A stretch of 64,000 nt of DNA from Carideicomes alvinocaridis (GTDB lineage: Bacteria > Pseudomonadota > Alphaproteobacteria > Rhodobacterales > Rhodobacteraceae): the NCBI GenBank assembly GCA_005473895.2, contig SRJI02000017.1:18177-82176 (forward strand), read 5' to 3'. Below are positions 17,131 to 26,557 of the stretch, piece after piece. The notes below the pieces were generated by a model, which was given only the letters and a program-made list of their open reading frames with translations, was not told the origin of the DNA and ran no database searches. Position numbers and translations under genes: made by a program. Numbering within the stretch: position 1 is the stretch's first letter; the number at the start of each line of letters is the position of its first letter.

Positions 17131-17630
17131 TCCTCGTCCTTGCCCAGCTTGGCCAGCAGCTTGCTGCGCACCGCCGGCGGCACGAAGCGGCGCACGTCGC
17201 CGTCCAGCCGGGCGATTTCCTTCACCAGCTTGGAGGCGATGGCCTGGTGGCGCGCCTCGGCCATGAGGAAGACGGTCTCGACCGAGGAATCCAGCGCCCG
17301 GTTCATGCCGACCATCTGGTATTCGTATTCGAAATCCGCCACCGCGCGCAGGCCGCGCACGATGATCTGGGCGCCCACGTCATGGGCGCAGTCGATCAGC
17401 AGGTTCTCGAAGGGATGCACCCGGATCTCGCAGCCGGTCTCCGCCTCCAGCGCCGGGATCTCGGTCTCGATCATCGCCACCCGCTCCTCGAGGTCGAAGA
17501 GCGGACCCTTGTCGCGGTTGATCGCCACGCCGATCACCAGCCGGTCGACAAGGGCGCAAGCGCGCCGGATAATGTCGATATGGCCCAGCGTGATGGGATC
17601 GAACGTGCCGGGATAGAGCGCAATCCGCAT
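17127..17630 (-). CDS. coaD: pantetheine-phosphate adenylyltransferase
   Basis: CoaD, 167 residues, the penultimate step of coenzyme A synthesis (4'-phosphopantetheine + ATP to dephospho-CoA). Seen: nucleotidyltransferase motif GTFDPITLGHIDII with the T/HxGH signature near the N-terminus, VRGLRAVADFEYE in the middle, and SSKLVKE-like IASKLVKEIA in the C-terminal third. The start giving MRIALYPGTF follows GGAAGATTTC. It is cytoplasmic and convergent with the small membrane protein gene. Confidence 0.97.
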   Translation of the reverse strand: MRIALYPGTFDPITLGHIDIIRRACALVDRLVIGVAINRDKGPLFDLEERVAMIETEIPALEAETGCEIRVHPFENLLIDCAHDVGAQIIVRGLRAVADFEYEYQMVGMNRALDSSVETVFLMAEARHQAIASKLVKEIARLDGDVRRFVPPAVRSKLLAKLGKDED

Positions 17631-17754
17631 GAAATCTTCCCCCTCGGGTCCTCCGTCGGGTCGCACGCAACATTATTGCCAATCGGAATGCAACCGCCAA
17701 ATGCCGCAGCGCGTCATCGCAGGCGCCGAAATGGGGGACGCGCGCGGCCCGGCT

Positions 17755-17815
17755 CCCCCTTCATCTTGCCCGAAAACTCCGGGGTGAGGAGCGCAGCAAC
17801 GAGGGGCAGAGCCCC
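17755..17815 (-). repeat. dispersed motif, copy B, with hairpin
   Basis: On the minus strand 17784-17755 reads CCGGAGTTTTCGGGCAAGAT then GAAGG, the same motif as the right half of the 31038-31122 element. Beside it a GGGGC-AGA-GCCCC hairpin (17803-17815) mirrors the one beside copy A at 7813. It lies in the gap between the CBS gene and coaD. Confidence 0.6.
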
Positions 17816-17849
17816 TGCCCCGCGCCACGTCCCGCCCCGGTGGCGGGGG

Positions 17850-18284
17850 TCAATGCCCCATGATCATCCCCTCGAGGGCGTTGTTTTCCATCGCCAGTTC
17901 CGAGAGCCGCGCCTTGACCGCGTCGCCGATCGTGACGATGCCGACCAGCACGCCGTCCTCCACCACCGGCATGTGGCGGAACCGGCCCTCGGTCATGCGG
18001 GACAACACGTCATGGGCGTTGTCGTCGCGCTTGCAGGTCTCCGGGTCGGCGGTCATCATCTGCTCCGCCCGCTCCTCGAGGATCTCGGGCCCGCGCTGCG
18101 CCAGGGCCCGCACGATGTCGCGTTCCGACAGGATGCCCTGCGCCGTCTGCCCGTCCTGCGACACCACCACGCCGCCGATCCGCCGCTCCGCGAGGATGCG
18201 GGTCACCTCCTTGATGGTCACGTCGGGGCGGACGCTGACGACGCCGTCATCGCCCTTGGACTTGAGAATCTGGTGAACGAGCAT
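17850..18284 (-). CDS. two-CBS-domain protein
   Basis: 144 residues made of a tandem CBS pair: first domain about 12-65 (IKEVTRILAERRIGGVVV, GILSERDIVRALAQ), second about 75-130 (DNAHDVLSRMTEGRFRHMPVV, GIVTIGDAVKARL). CBS pairs bind adenine nucleotides and act as stand-alone energy sensors. The partner is unknown. The start follows AGGAGGACCGCG. It is a single gene between copy B of the dispersed motif and the LysR gene. Confidence 0.9.
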   Translation of the reverse strand: MLVHQILKSKGDDGVVSVRPDVTIKEVTRILAERRIGGVVVSQDGQTAQGILSERDIVRALAQRGPEILEERAEQMMTADPETCKRDDNAHDVLSRMTEGRFRHMPVVEDGVLVGIVTIGDAVKARLSELAMENNALEGMIMGH

Positions 18285-18378
18285 CGCGGTCCTCCTTGTG
18301 CCGGGGCGCGTCTGTGGCACTCGCGAGAGCCTGCGCCCAAATGTCGCGCTTTCAGCGTCCACGGCGCCGCCCTTCCTG

Positions 18379-19272
18379 TCAAGCGGCACGCTCCAGCATG
18401 GTTACTTCCCGGCGGATCCCCTCTGCCAGCGCAGTGGCAAAGCGGTTCATCCGCTCCAGCCGCCGGTCGTCGTCGTGGCGGATCAGGTAGAAGGCGCGGG
18501 TCAGGGAGAATTCGGCCTCCAGCACCTTCTTCACCTCGGGGGCGGAGGGCAGCGCAAAATCGTGGACGATGCCCAGCCCCGCCGCGTGCCGGATCAGGTT
18601 GAGCTGCACCGAGATCGAGTTCGAGGCCAGCGGCAGCCGGTCGGCCAGGTCGCTGAGATAGTCCAGCTCCTTGTCGAAGATCATGTCGGGGATGTAGCCG
18701 ATCACCCGGTGGGCGGCGAGGTCGGCGAGACTCTCCAGCGGCGGCGCGGTCTCCAGGTACTCGGCGCTGGCCGCGAAATGCAGCCGGTACTCGCTCAGCT
18801 TCTGGACCGAAAGCCGGCCGGCCGTGGGCGGCGAGACGGCGATCGCCATGTCCGCCTCGCGCTTGGACAGGTTCACCACCCGCGGCAGCGCGACGATCTG
18901 GATCTCGAGGTCGGGATTCTCGGCGGCGATCCGGGCGCAGACCCCGGGCAACAGGAAGTTCGCGCAGCCGTCCGGCGCGCCGATCCGGATCGTGCCCGAG
19001 AGCTGCCCGGCCTTGCCCGCCAGCTCCTCCACCGCCTCGCCCATCGCCTGCTCGGCGCGGGCCGCGTGGGCGATCAGCCGCTGCCCCGCATCGGTCAGCG
19101 CGTAGCCCTGCGGCGACTTGGCGAACAGCGGCGCGCCGAGCGCCTCCTCCAGCCGCGCCACGCGCCGCCCGACGGTGGCGGGATCGACCTTCAGCCGCCG
19201 CCCCGCCTCCGACAGCGATTCCGCCCGCGCCACGGCGAGAAAGACCCGCAGGTCGTCCCAATGCGGCTCCAT
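18379..19272 (-). CDS. LysR family regulator, divergent from mmsA
   Basis: 297 residues. The N-terminal winged helix (DDLRVFLAVARAESLSEAGR, ATVGRRVARLEEALG) is of the LTTR type, followed by a periplasmic-binding-like effector domain from about 92. An in-frame extension to 19311 exists, but the MEPHWDD start is the usual place. It faces mmsA across a 104-bp divergent region, which suggests control of mmsA by a branched-chain-amino-acid-derived effector. That is inference from position. Confidence 0.92.
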   Translation of the reverse strand: MEPHWDDLRVFLAVARAESLSEAGRRLKVDPATVGRRVARLEEALGAPLFAKSPQGYALTDAGQRLIAHAARAEQAMGEAVEELAGKAGQLSGTIRIGAPDGCANFLLPGVCARIAAENPDLEIQIVALPRVVNLSKREADMAIAVSPPTAGRLSVQKLSEYRLHFAASAEYLETAPPLESLADLAAHRVIGYIPDMIFDKELDYLSDLADRLPLASNSISVQLNLIRHAAGLGIVHDFALPSAPEVKKVLEAEFSLTRAFYLIRHDDDRRLERMNRFATALAEGIRREVTMLERAA

Positions 19273-19376
19273 TCGCCCTACCTCTGCAATTCTGCATGAC
19301 CTTTTTGGCATCTTGCCTCTGTTAATGGGATTTTTGCAAGACTATGCTCCGCGCGACCGATCAGGAGGACGATCCC

Positions 19377-20876
<1,500 letters not shown>

Positions 20877-20913
20877 TCGCTCCGGGCCTTCGGGTCTGGA
20901 CCGGAAACGGAAA

Positions 20914-20940
20914 GGGCGGCTCCCGGAGCCGCCCATTTTC
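20914..20940. terminator. bidirectional terminator between mmsA and the VPLPA-CTERM gene
   Basis: Perfect 9-bp stem GGGCGGCTC / GAGCCGCCC with CCG loop. It is followed by ATTTTCGTTT on the plus strand and CTTTCCGTTT on the minus strand. Confidence 0.8.
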
Positions 20941-20962
20941 GTTTCTCGAAGACGCTCGCGGG

Positions 20963-21640
20963 TTACTTGCGGCGGCGACGTGCCACGCCGAGACCGCCAA
21001 GCCCTGCCACCAGCAGAAGGGCGGTGGCCGGCAGCGGGACCGGCGAGGTCTGGGTCTCGTAGGTCAGGCTGGAGAGCTTGAATTCATCGTTGTCGCCCCA
21101 GGCCCCGATACCGAACAGCGAGCCGACCAGGGCTCCGGAGGCGAAGGTAAAGGTCTTCGGGTTGCCATTGTTCCCGCGACCGGCGTCAAACGTGAACGGA
21201 GAGGGGGCGGAGCCGACGGCCTTGGACGCATAGATGCCAAAGTCGAAATCGTCGTTGTAGTCCCAGTAATCGAAGGTCACCGAGGTGATCTCGACGTCTT
21301 GCGAGCCGAAGTCGATCAGCGCCATCTCGCCGCCGTTCTGGCCATCGATCGTGTGCTGATCGCGGCCGTAATTTTCGTTGGTGTCATAGGTGCATTTCGA
21401 CGTGTAGCTCGCCGAACAGATGCCGAGGCCGGCGCCCCACCAGCTGGCCACGTATTCGTCGTTGCTGACGATCTTGCCGAAGGAGTCGACCTTGGCGCCG
21501 GTGACGGTCGCCGCGCCATAGCTGTGGCCCGTGGAACTCCAGCCCTTTTCGACGCCGAAGTCGATCACGGCGGCCGAGGAAGCGCCGGCAAAGCCGAGGA
21601 TGGTGGCCGCGGAGGCCGCGAGAATGTTGGTGAACTTCAT
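20963..21640 (-). CDS. secreted VPLPA-CTERM sorting-domain protein
   Basis: 225 residues. An N-terminal Sec signal (about 1-23, ending SSAA) and a C-terminal sorting signal: PVPLPATALLLVAGLGGLG followed by an Arg/Lys cluster, the VPLPA-CTERM form of the PEP-CTERM group. Such proteins are cut by a dedicated exosortase and released or attached at the cell surface. The middle is rich in Gly, Asp, Tyr and Thr with two cysteines near 74-82 and beta-type repeats, resembling extracellular matrix or adhesin-like proteins. No exosortase is in the window. Lower GC than its neighbours is visible. Confidence 0.9.
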   Translation of the reverse strand: MKFTNILAASAATILGFAGASSAAVIDFGVEKGWSSTGHSYGAATVTGAKVDSFGKIVSNDEYVASWWGAGLGICSASYTSKCTYDTNENYGRDQHTIDGQNGGEMALIDFGSQDVEITSVTFDYWDYNDDFDFGIYASKAVGSAPSPFTFDAGRGNNGNPKTFTFASGALVGSLFGIGAWGDNDEFKLSSLTYETQTSPVPLPATALLLVAGLGGLGVARRRRK

Positions 21641-22048
21641 GAATCTTTACCCTTGTCTCTCAGAAAGCGCCCCCGCCCCCTGCGCCCCAGATGGGTATCG
21701 CAACCGTCGCGGCCACGCATTTGCCATCTTGGTGACATGATGCAGCCGTATCGTGGCCTCAACGGGCGAACAATTGCTGCCGAGCGTCGCCCCGGCAGGA
21801 TGCCATCATATTACTGATATCATTGAGTTACTTTTCGGCAGGTGGCCGTGGCATTGTTGCCCATACCGCCTCATTTCCGGCCTGCGCGGAGAATTGTTTC
21901 GAGCGGCGCAAAAGGCGTCCTCGCCCCATTTCCGCCACGAAGCCGGGAGGGCCGCGCGGGGTGCCATTGCCTTGATCGCGGCCGCCGACGCGGCTACCCA
22001 TTTCCGGCGTCCGCACCCGCCCCCGTAGACAATCCCGTCAGGATCCCG
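21641..22048. other. 408-bp intergenic region, no gene recognised
   Basis: It holds the 5' region of the VPLPA-CTERM gene on the left and the leader of the DUF2161 gene on the right. The stretch 21800-21845 is AT-rich compared with the rest and contains a TGATATCA palindrome (21815-21822). No coding start with a ribosome-binding site or RNA structure stood out. Confidence 0.4.
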
Positions 22049-22711
22049 ATGCCGAAAGACCTGCGCGAAACCGATCTCTACGCCCCGATCAAGGCGCTGC
22101 TCGAGGGACAGGGCTACGAGGTCAAGGCCGAGGTCGGCGCGGTCGACGTCCTGGCCTGCCGGCCCGACAGCGACGACCCGCCGGTGATCGTGGAGCTGAA
22201 GACCGGCTTTTCGCTCTCCCTGCTCCACCAGGGCGTGGCGCGGCAATCGGTGACCGACGCGGTCTACCTCGCCGTGCCGCGCGGCTCCGGTCGCCGCTGG
22301 CTGGGCGCCCTCAAGCAGATGAAGACGCTCTGCCGGCGTCTCGGGCTGGGGCTGATCACCGTGCGGCTGGCGGACGGGCACCCGGAGATCCACCTCGACC
22401 CCGCGCCCTACCGCCCGCGCAAATCCGCCCCGCGGCGCGACCGGCTGCTGCGCGAATTCGCCCGGCGCGAGGGCGATCCCAATACCGGCGGCGCCACCCG
22501 CACCGGGCTGGTCACCGCCTATCGCCAGGACGCGCTGCGCATCGCCGCCCATCTGGGCGAACACGGCGAGAGCAAGGGCGCCCATGTCGCCGCCGCCACC
22601 GGAATCGCCCGGGCCACGCGGATGATGGCCGACGACCATTACGGCTGGTTCGAGCGGGTCGCGCCGGGGATCTACCGGCTGACCCCCAACGGGCGGGACG
22701 CGCTGAGCTAG
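22049..22711 (+). CDS. DUF2161 family protein, putative PD-(D/E)XK-type nuclease/phosphodiesterase
   Basis: 220 residues. The N-terminal half has the pattern of a PD-(D/E)XK fold: E near the start (LRETDLYAPIKALLEGQGY), AVDVLACRPD, then VIVELKTGFSL (E and K of the motif). The C-terminal part is Arg-rich with a winged-helix-like end (GAHVAAATGIARATRMMADDHYGWF). This matches DUF2161, widespread in Rhodobacterales and of unknown role. It has no partner gene or methyltransferase nearby, so a restriction function is not supported. Start ATG at 22049 after CAGGATCCCG. Confidence 0.8.
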   Translation: MPKDLRETDLYAPIKALLEGQGYEVKAEVGAVDVLACRPDSDDPPVIVELKTGFSLSLLHQGVARQSVTDAVYLAVPRGSGRRWLGALKQMKTLCRRLGLGLITVRLADGHPEIHLDPAPYRPRKSAPRRDRLLREFARREGDPNTGGATRTGLVTAYRQDALRIAAHLGEHGESKGAHVAAATGIARATRMMADDHYGWFERVAPGIYRLTPNGRDALS

Positions 22712-22847
22712 CGCCCGCCTGCCCTTCACAACCCTACCCCCGACCGCTGCGACACCGATGCAAAGCGACTTCGCGGTTTTCGCTGTTGCCATTGCATCCC
22801 TGCAGGTGCTTCCCTGTCCGCCAACGGAGCGTCAGGAGGAGAGGCTC

Positions 22848-23993
22848 ATGGATTTCGCCCTGAGCGAGGAACAGACGGCCATCTTCGAGATGGCCCATGC
22901 CTTCGGGCAGGACCGCATCGCGCCCCATGCCCGCGACTGGGAAAAGCAGGGGACGATCCCCCGCGATCTCTGGCCCGACGTGGCCGAGCTGGGGCTGGGC
23001 GGCATCTACGTGTCGGAGGACTACGGCGGCTCGGGCCTGTCCCGGCTGGACGCCACCCTGATCTTCGAGGCGCTGGCCATGGCCTGCCCCTCGGTCGGGT
23101 CCTTCCTGTCGATCCACAACATGTGCGGCGGGATGATCGACAAGTTCGGCAGCGAGGAGAGCAAGCAGAAATGGCTGCCCGACCTCTGCGCAATGAACAA
23201 GGTGTTTTCCTACTGCCTGACCGAACCCGGCTCGGGCTCGGACGCCGCCGCGCTGCGCACCAAGGCCGCGCGTACCAATGACGGCTACCGGCTGAACGGG
23301 GTCAAAAGCTTCATCTCCGGCGGGTCCTATTCCGACTGCTATCTCAGCATGGTGCGCACCGGCGATGACGGGCCCAAGGGCGTCTCGGCCATGGTCATCG
23401 AGGCGGGCAGCGATGGCCTGTCCTTCGGCGGGCTGGAGGACAAGATGGGCTGGCGGTCGCAGCCGACCTCGCAGGTGCAGTTCGACGATTGCGACGTGCC
23501 AGCGGGCAACCTCGTGGGCGAGGAAGGCCGCGGCTTCACCTACGCCATGGCGGGGCTCGACGGCGGGCGGCTGAACATCGCGGCCTCGGCGCTTGGCGGC
23601 GCACAGGCGGCGATGACCGCGACGCTGGCCTATATGGGCGAGCGCCGCGCCTTCGGGCAGAGCATCGACCAGTTCCAGGCGCTGCAGTTCCGGCTGGCCG
23701 AGATGGAGACGCGGCTTCAGGCCTCTCGCATCTTCCTGCGGCAGGCGGCGTGGAAGCTGGACCAGGGCGCGCCGGATGCGACCAAGTTCTGCGCCATGGC
23801 CAAGCTGATGGTCACCGACGCGGCCTTCGACGTGGCCAACCAGTGCCTGCAACTGCACGGCGGCTACGGCTACCTTGCCGATTACGGGGTGGAGAAGATC
23901 GTGCGCGACCTGCGGGTCCACCAGATCCTCGAGGGCACCAACGAGATCATGCGCCACATCATCGCGCGCATCCTGCTGGCGGAGCGCGGCTGA
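22848..23993 (+). CDS. acyl-CoA dehydrogenase, probably isobutyryl-CoA dehydrogenase
   Basis: 381-residue flavoprotein dehydrogenase. Seen: N-terminal helical domain (DFALSEEQTAIFEMA), YCLTEPGSGSDAAAL flavin/substrate region near 120, and the C-terminal block LQLHGGYGYLADYGVEKIVRD followed by QILEGTNEIMRHIIAR with the catalytic-base glutamate position. In the valine pathway this enzyme makes methacrylyl-CoA from isobutyryl-CoA. That substrate is inferred from the two genes after it. AGGAGGAGAGGCTC precedes the start. Its stop overlaps the next start by one base. Confidence 0.93.
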   Translation: MDFALSEEQTAIFEMAHAFGQDRIAPHARDWEKQGTIPRDLWPDVAELGLGGIYVSEDYGGSGLSRLDATLIFEALAMACPSVGSFLSIHNMCGGMIDKFGSEESKQKWLPDLCAMNKVFSYCLTEPGSGSDAAALRTKAARTNDGYRLNGVKSFISGGSYSDCYLSMVRTGDDGPKGVSAMVIEAGSDGLSFGGLEDKMGWRSQPTSQVQFDDCDVPAGNLVGEEGRGFTYAMAGLDGGRLNIAASALGGAQAAMTATLAYMGERRAFGQSIDQFQALQFRLAEMETRLQASRIFLRQAAWKLDQGAPDATKFCAMAKLMVTDAAFDVANQCLQLHGGYGYLADYGVEKIVRDLRVHQILEGTNEIMRHIIARILLAERG

Positions 23994-25015
23994 TGGGGGA
24001 CGTGACGATCCGCAAGGAGGGCCGCGCCGGCCGCATCACGCTGAGCCGGGAGAAGGCGCTGAACGCGCTGTCCTGGGAGATGTGCCTGGAGATGGAAAGC
24101 GCGCTCGATGCCTGGGCCGATGACGAGGCGGTGGCGCTGGTCGTGATCGACGCCGCGGGGGAAAAGGCCTTCTGTGCGGGGGGCGACATCGCCGAGATGT
24201 ACCGCCGCGGCCAGGAGGGCGATTTCGACTACGGCCGCCAGTTCTGGCGCGACGAGTACCGGCTGAACACCAAGCTCGCGGAATACGGAAAGCCCATCGT
24301 GTCCTTCATGCAGGGCTTCGTCATGGGCGGCGGCGTGGGCGTGGGCTGCCACCTGCCCCACCGGGTCGTGGGCGACAGCACGCAGATGGCCATGCCGGAA
24401 TGCGGCATCGGGCTGATCCCCGACGTGGGCGGTACGCTGCTGCTGTCGGGGGCGCCGGGGCGGCTGGGCGAATACCTCGGCCTGACCGGCGCGCGGATGG
24501 GCCCGGGCGACGCCATCGCGGCGGGATTTGCCGACCATTACCTGCCCGAGGCGGACTGGCCGCAGGCGATCGAGTCGCTGTGCAGGACCGGGACGCTCAA
24601 TCCGCTGACCGGCAATCTCGGCAACGCGCCCGACCCGGCGCTCGACCGCGATGTGATCGACCGGCATTTCGCGGGCGAGGATGTCGGCGCGATCCTGGCC
24701 TCGCTGCGCGGGGATGACAGCGAGTTCGCCGCCAAGACGCTCAAGGTGCTGGAGCGCGGCTGCCCGATCTCCATGGCGGCGACGCTGCGCATGGTCCAGG
24801 CACTCGGCGACGGCGCCACGATCCGCGACGCGCTGGCACAGGAATTCCGCTTCACCTACCGCTCCATGACCGAGGGCGACTTCCTCGAAGGGGTGCGGGC
24901 GGCGATCATCGACAAGGACCGCTCGCCGCAATGGCGCCACGCCCCGGGCGAGGTGCCGGCGGAGACGGTCGATCACATCCTCGCGCCGCTGGGCGACGAG
25001 GAGCTGAAGCTCTGA
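23993..25015 (+). CDS. 3-hydroxyisobutyryl-CoA hydrolase (enoyl-CoA hydratase/isomerase family)
   Basis: 340 residues. Crotonase fold with AFCAGGDIAEMY (oxyanion hole), GFVMGGGVGVGCHLPHRVV and MPECGIGLIPDVGG carrying the catalytic glutamate. The long C-terminal extension past about 250 (RCPISMAATL-like, GCPISMAATLRMVQALG) separates HIBCH from simple hydratases. It releases CoA from 3-hydroxyisobutyryl-CoA so that MmsB can oxidise the free acid. The TGATG overlap with the dehydrogenase gene and the 13-bp gap to mmsB make an operon. A hydratase step gene is not present here. Confidence 0.93.
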   Translation: MGDVTIRKEGRAGRITLSREKALNALSWEMCLEMESALDAWADDEAVALVVIDAAGEKAFCAGGDIAEMYRRGQEGDFDYGRQFWRDEYRLNTKLAEYGKPIVSFMQGFVMGGGVGVGCHLPHRVVGDSTQMAMPECGIGLIPDVGGTLLLSGAPGRLGEYLGLTGARMGPGDAIAAGFADHYLPEADWPQAIESLCRTGTLNPLTGNLGNAPDPALDRDVIDRHFAGEDVGAILASLRGDDSEFAAKTLKVLERGCPISMAATLRMVQALGDGATIRDALAQEFRFTYRSMTEGDFLEGVRAAIIDKDRSPQWRHAPGEVPAETVDHILAPLGDEELKL

Positions 25016-25028
25016 CAGGAGGACAGAC

Positions 25029-25907
25029 ATGAAGATCGGATTCATCGGGCTGGGCAACATGGGCGGGCCGATGGCCGCCAACCTCGCCGCCGCGGGCCAC
25101 GAGGTGACGGGCTTCGACCTTGCCGCGCCGGTACCGGACGGGGTGACCAAGGCCGCCTCCGCCGCCGAGGCCGCGGCCGACGCCGAGGTGGTGATCACCA
25201 TGCTGCCCAACGGCGACATCCTGCGCAGCGTCGCGGGCGAGATCGTCCCGGCGATGAAGACGGGGGCGGTCTTTCTCGACTGCTCCACCGTGGACGTGGC
25301 CAGCGCCCGCGCCGTGGCGGAGGACGCCAAGGCCGCCGGTCTGCTGGCGCTCGACGCGCCGGTCTCGGGCGGGATCGGTGGCGCCCAGGGCGGCACGCTC
25401 ACCTTCATGGTGGGCGGCGACAAGGCGGCCTTCGACATCGCCAAGCCGCTTTTCGACATCATGGGCCAGAAGGCGGTGCATTGCGGCCCCTCCGGCAACG
25501 GCCAGGCGGCCAAGATCTGCAACAACATGATCCTCGGCGCCACGATGATCGTCACCTGCGAGGCCTTTGCCCTGGCCGACAAGCTGGGGCTGGACCGGCA
25601 GGCGATGTTCGACGTCGTCTCCACCTCCTCGGGCTATTCCTGGTCGATGAACGCCTATTGCCCGGCGCCTGGGATCGGGCCGAAATCGCCCTCGGACAAC
25701 GATTACAAGCCGGGCTTTGCCGCCGACCTGATGCTCAAGGACCTGCGGCTGGCCATGCAGGCGGCCGAGACGGCGGATGCGGACACCCCCATCGGCGAGG
25801 CGGCGATGAAGCTCTACGAGCGCTTCGTGGAACAGGAGGACGGCCGCGGCCGCGACTTCTCCGCCATGCTGCCCCGGTTCGAGAAACGCGGGCACGGCGA
25901 GGGCTGA
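25029..25907 (+). CDS. mmsB: 3-hydroxyisobutyrate dehydrogenase
   Basis: 292-residue beta-hydroxyacid dehydrogenase oxidising 3-hydroxyisobutyrate to methylmalonate semialdehyde with NAD. Seen: N-terminal GFIGLGNMGGPMA dinucleotide motif, substrate-binding DAPVSGGIGGAQGGTL, and catalytic lysine in GNGQAAKICNNM, then the C-terminal SGYSWSMNAYCP and GFAADLMLKDLRLAM helices. The start follows GGAGGACAGAC. Its product is the substrate of MmsA at 19377, which stands about 4 kb away in the same direction. Confidence 0.96.
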   Translation: MKIGFIGLGNMGGPMAANLAAAGHEVTGFDLAAPVPDGVTKAASAAEAAADAEVVITMLPNGDILRSVAGEIVPAMKTGAVFLDCSTVDVASARAVAEDAKAAGLLALDAPVSGGIGGAQGGTLTFMVGGDKAAFDIAKPLFDIMGQKAVHCGPSGNGQAAKICNNMILGATMIVTCEAFALADKLGLDRQAMFDVVSTSSGYSWSMNAYCPAPGIGPKSPSDNDYKPGFAADLMLKDLRLAMQAAETADADTPIGEAAMKLYERFVEQEDGRGRDFSAMLPRFEKRGHGEG

Positions 25908-26045
25908 GCCCGGCAAGGCAGGATCGGAAGGCTCTACAGGCCAGATCGACAGGGCGGGCCGGCAGGGTTCCGCCCATTTCCGCGCGGGACGGAACGCGGC
26001 GGCGGAGAGGTGGTTTTCCCTCTGAAAGATGCAGGAGACCACCAG

Positions 26046-26492
26046 ATGCTGACCAGAGCCACCGCCGCCCTTTCGGTCGCAGCCCTCACGGCCTTCGCCG
26101 CCCCTGCCGTGGCGCAGGGCTTTTCCGTGGACACCCCGCAGACCCATCTGATCCAGGCCAAGGGCAATGGCTGCCCGCCGGGCCTGGCGAAGAAGAACAA
26201 TGGCTGCAATCCCCCGGGCCTCGCCAAGAAGCAGCGCGGCAGCGACCGTGACTATGATCGGGATCACGACTGGGACCGCGATCATGATCGCGCGGATGAC
26301 TGGGATCATCACCACGATTACCGCGTCGGAGAGGTCATCGACCGGGATTACATCGTGATCCGCGATCCCGGCCGTTACGGGCTGGACCCTGGCCGCACCT
26401 ATTACCGAGTGGGCGATGACGTGTTCCGCGTCGATCGCGACACCAACGAGGTCATGGAATTCGTCGGCGCCATGGCGGCGCTTCTCGACTGA
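26046..26492 (+). CDS. secreted small protein with Asp/Arg/His repeats, family unknown
   Basis: 148 residues with a Sec signal (1-23, cleavage near AVAQ). Then two copies of NGCxPPGLAKK (41-62), a DRDxDRDHD-type repeat (67-92) rich in Asp, Arg and His, and a C-terminal domain DRDYIVIRDPGRYGLDPGRT with the tail YYRVGDDVFRVDRDTNEVM. I recall the C-terminal part from small proteins next to uvrA that are sometimes wrongly labelled excinuclease. Metal or polyanion binding is possible from the His/Asp repeat. The start follows CAGGAGACCACCAG. A terminator follows at 26522. Confidence 0.7.
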   Translation: MLTRATAALSVAALTAFAAPAVAQGFSVDTPQTHLIQAKGNGCPPGLAKKNNGCNPPGLAKKQRGSDRDYDRDHDWDRDHDRADDWDHHHDYRVGEVIDRDYIVIRDPGRYGLDPGRTYYRVGDDVFRVDRDTNEVMEFVGAMAALLD

Positions 26493-26521
26493 ACCAACTC
26501 TCCCTGCCGGTTACGGCACCT

Positions 26522-26554
26522 GGGCGCGGGTAAGTCCCCGCGCCCTTTCTTTTC
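26522..26554 (+). terminator. intrinsic terminator after the secreted small protein
   Basis: GGGCGCGGG / CCCGCGCCC perfect 9-bp stem, 6-nt loop, then TTTCTTTT. It lies directly before the convergent end of uvrA. Confidence 0.85.
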
Positions 26555-26557
26555 GGG

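Noticed and set aside
21841..21862. Possible sigma54 promoter (TGGCA and TTGC elements) in the 21641-22048 gap
   Set aside because: Distance between the GG and GC pairs is too short for sigma54 spacing.
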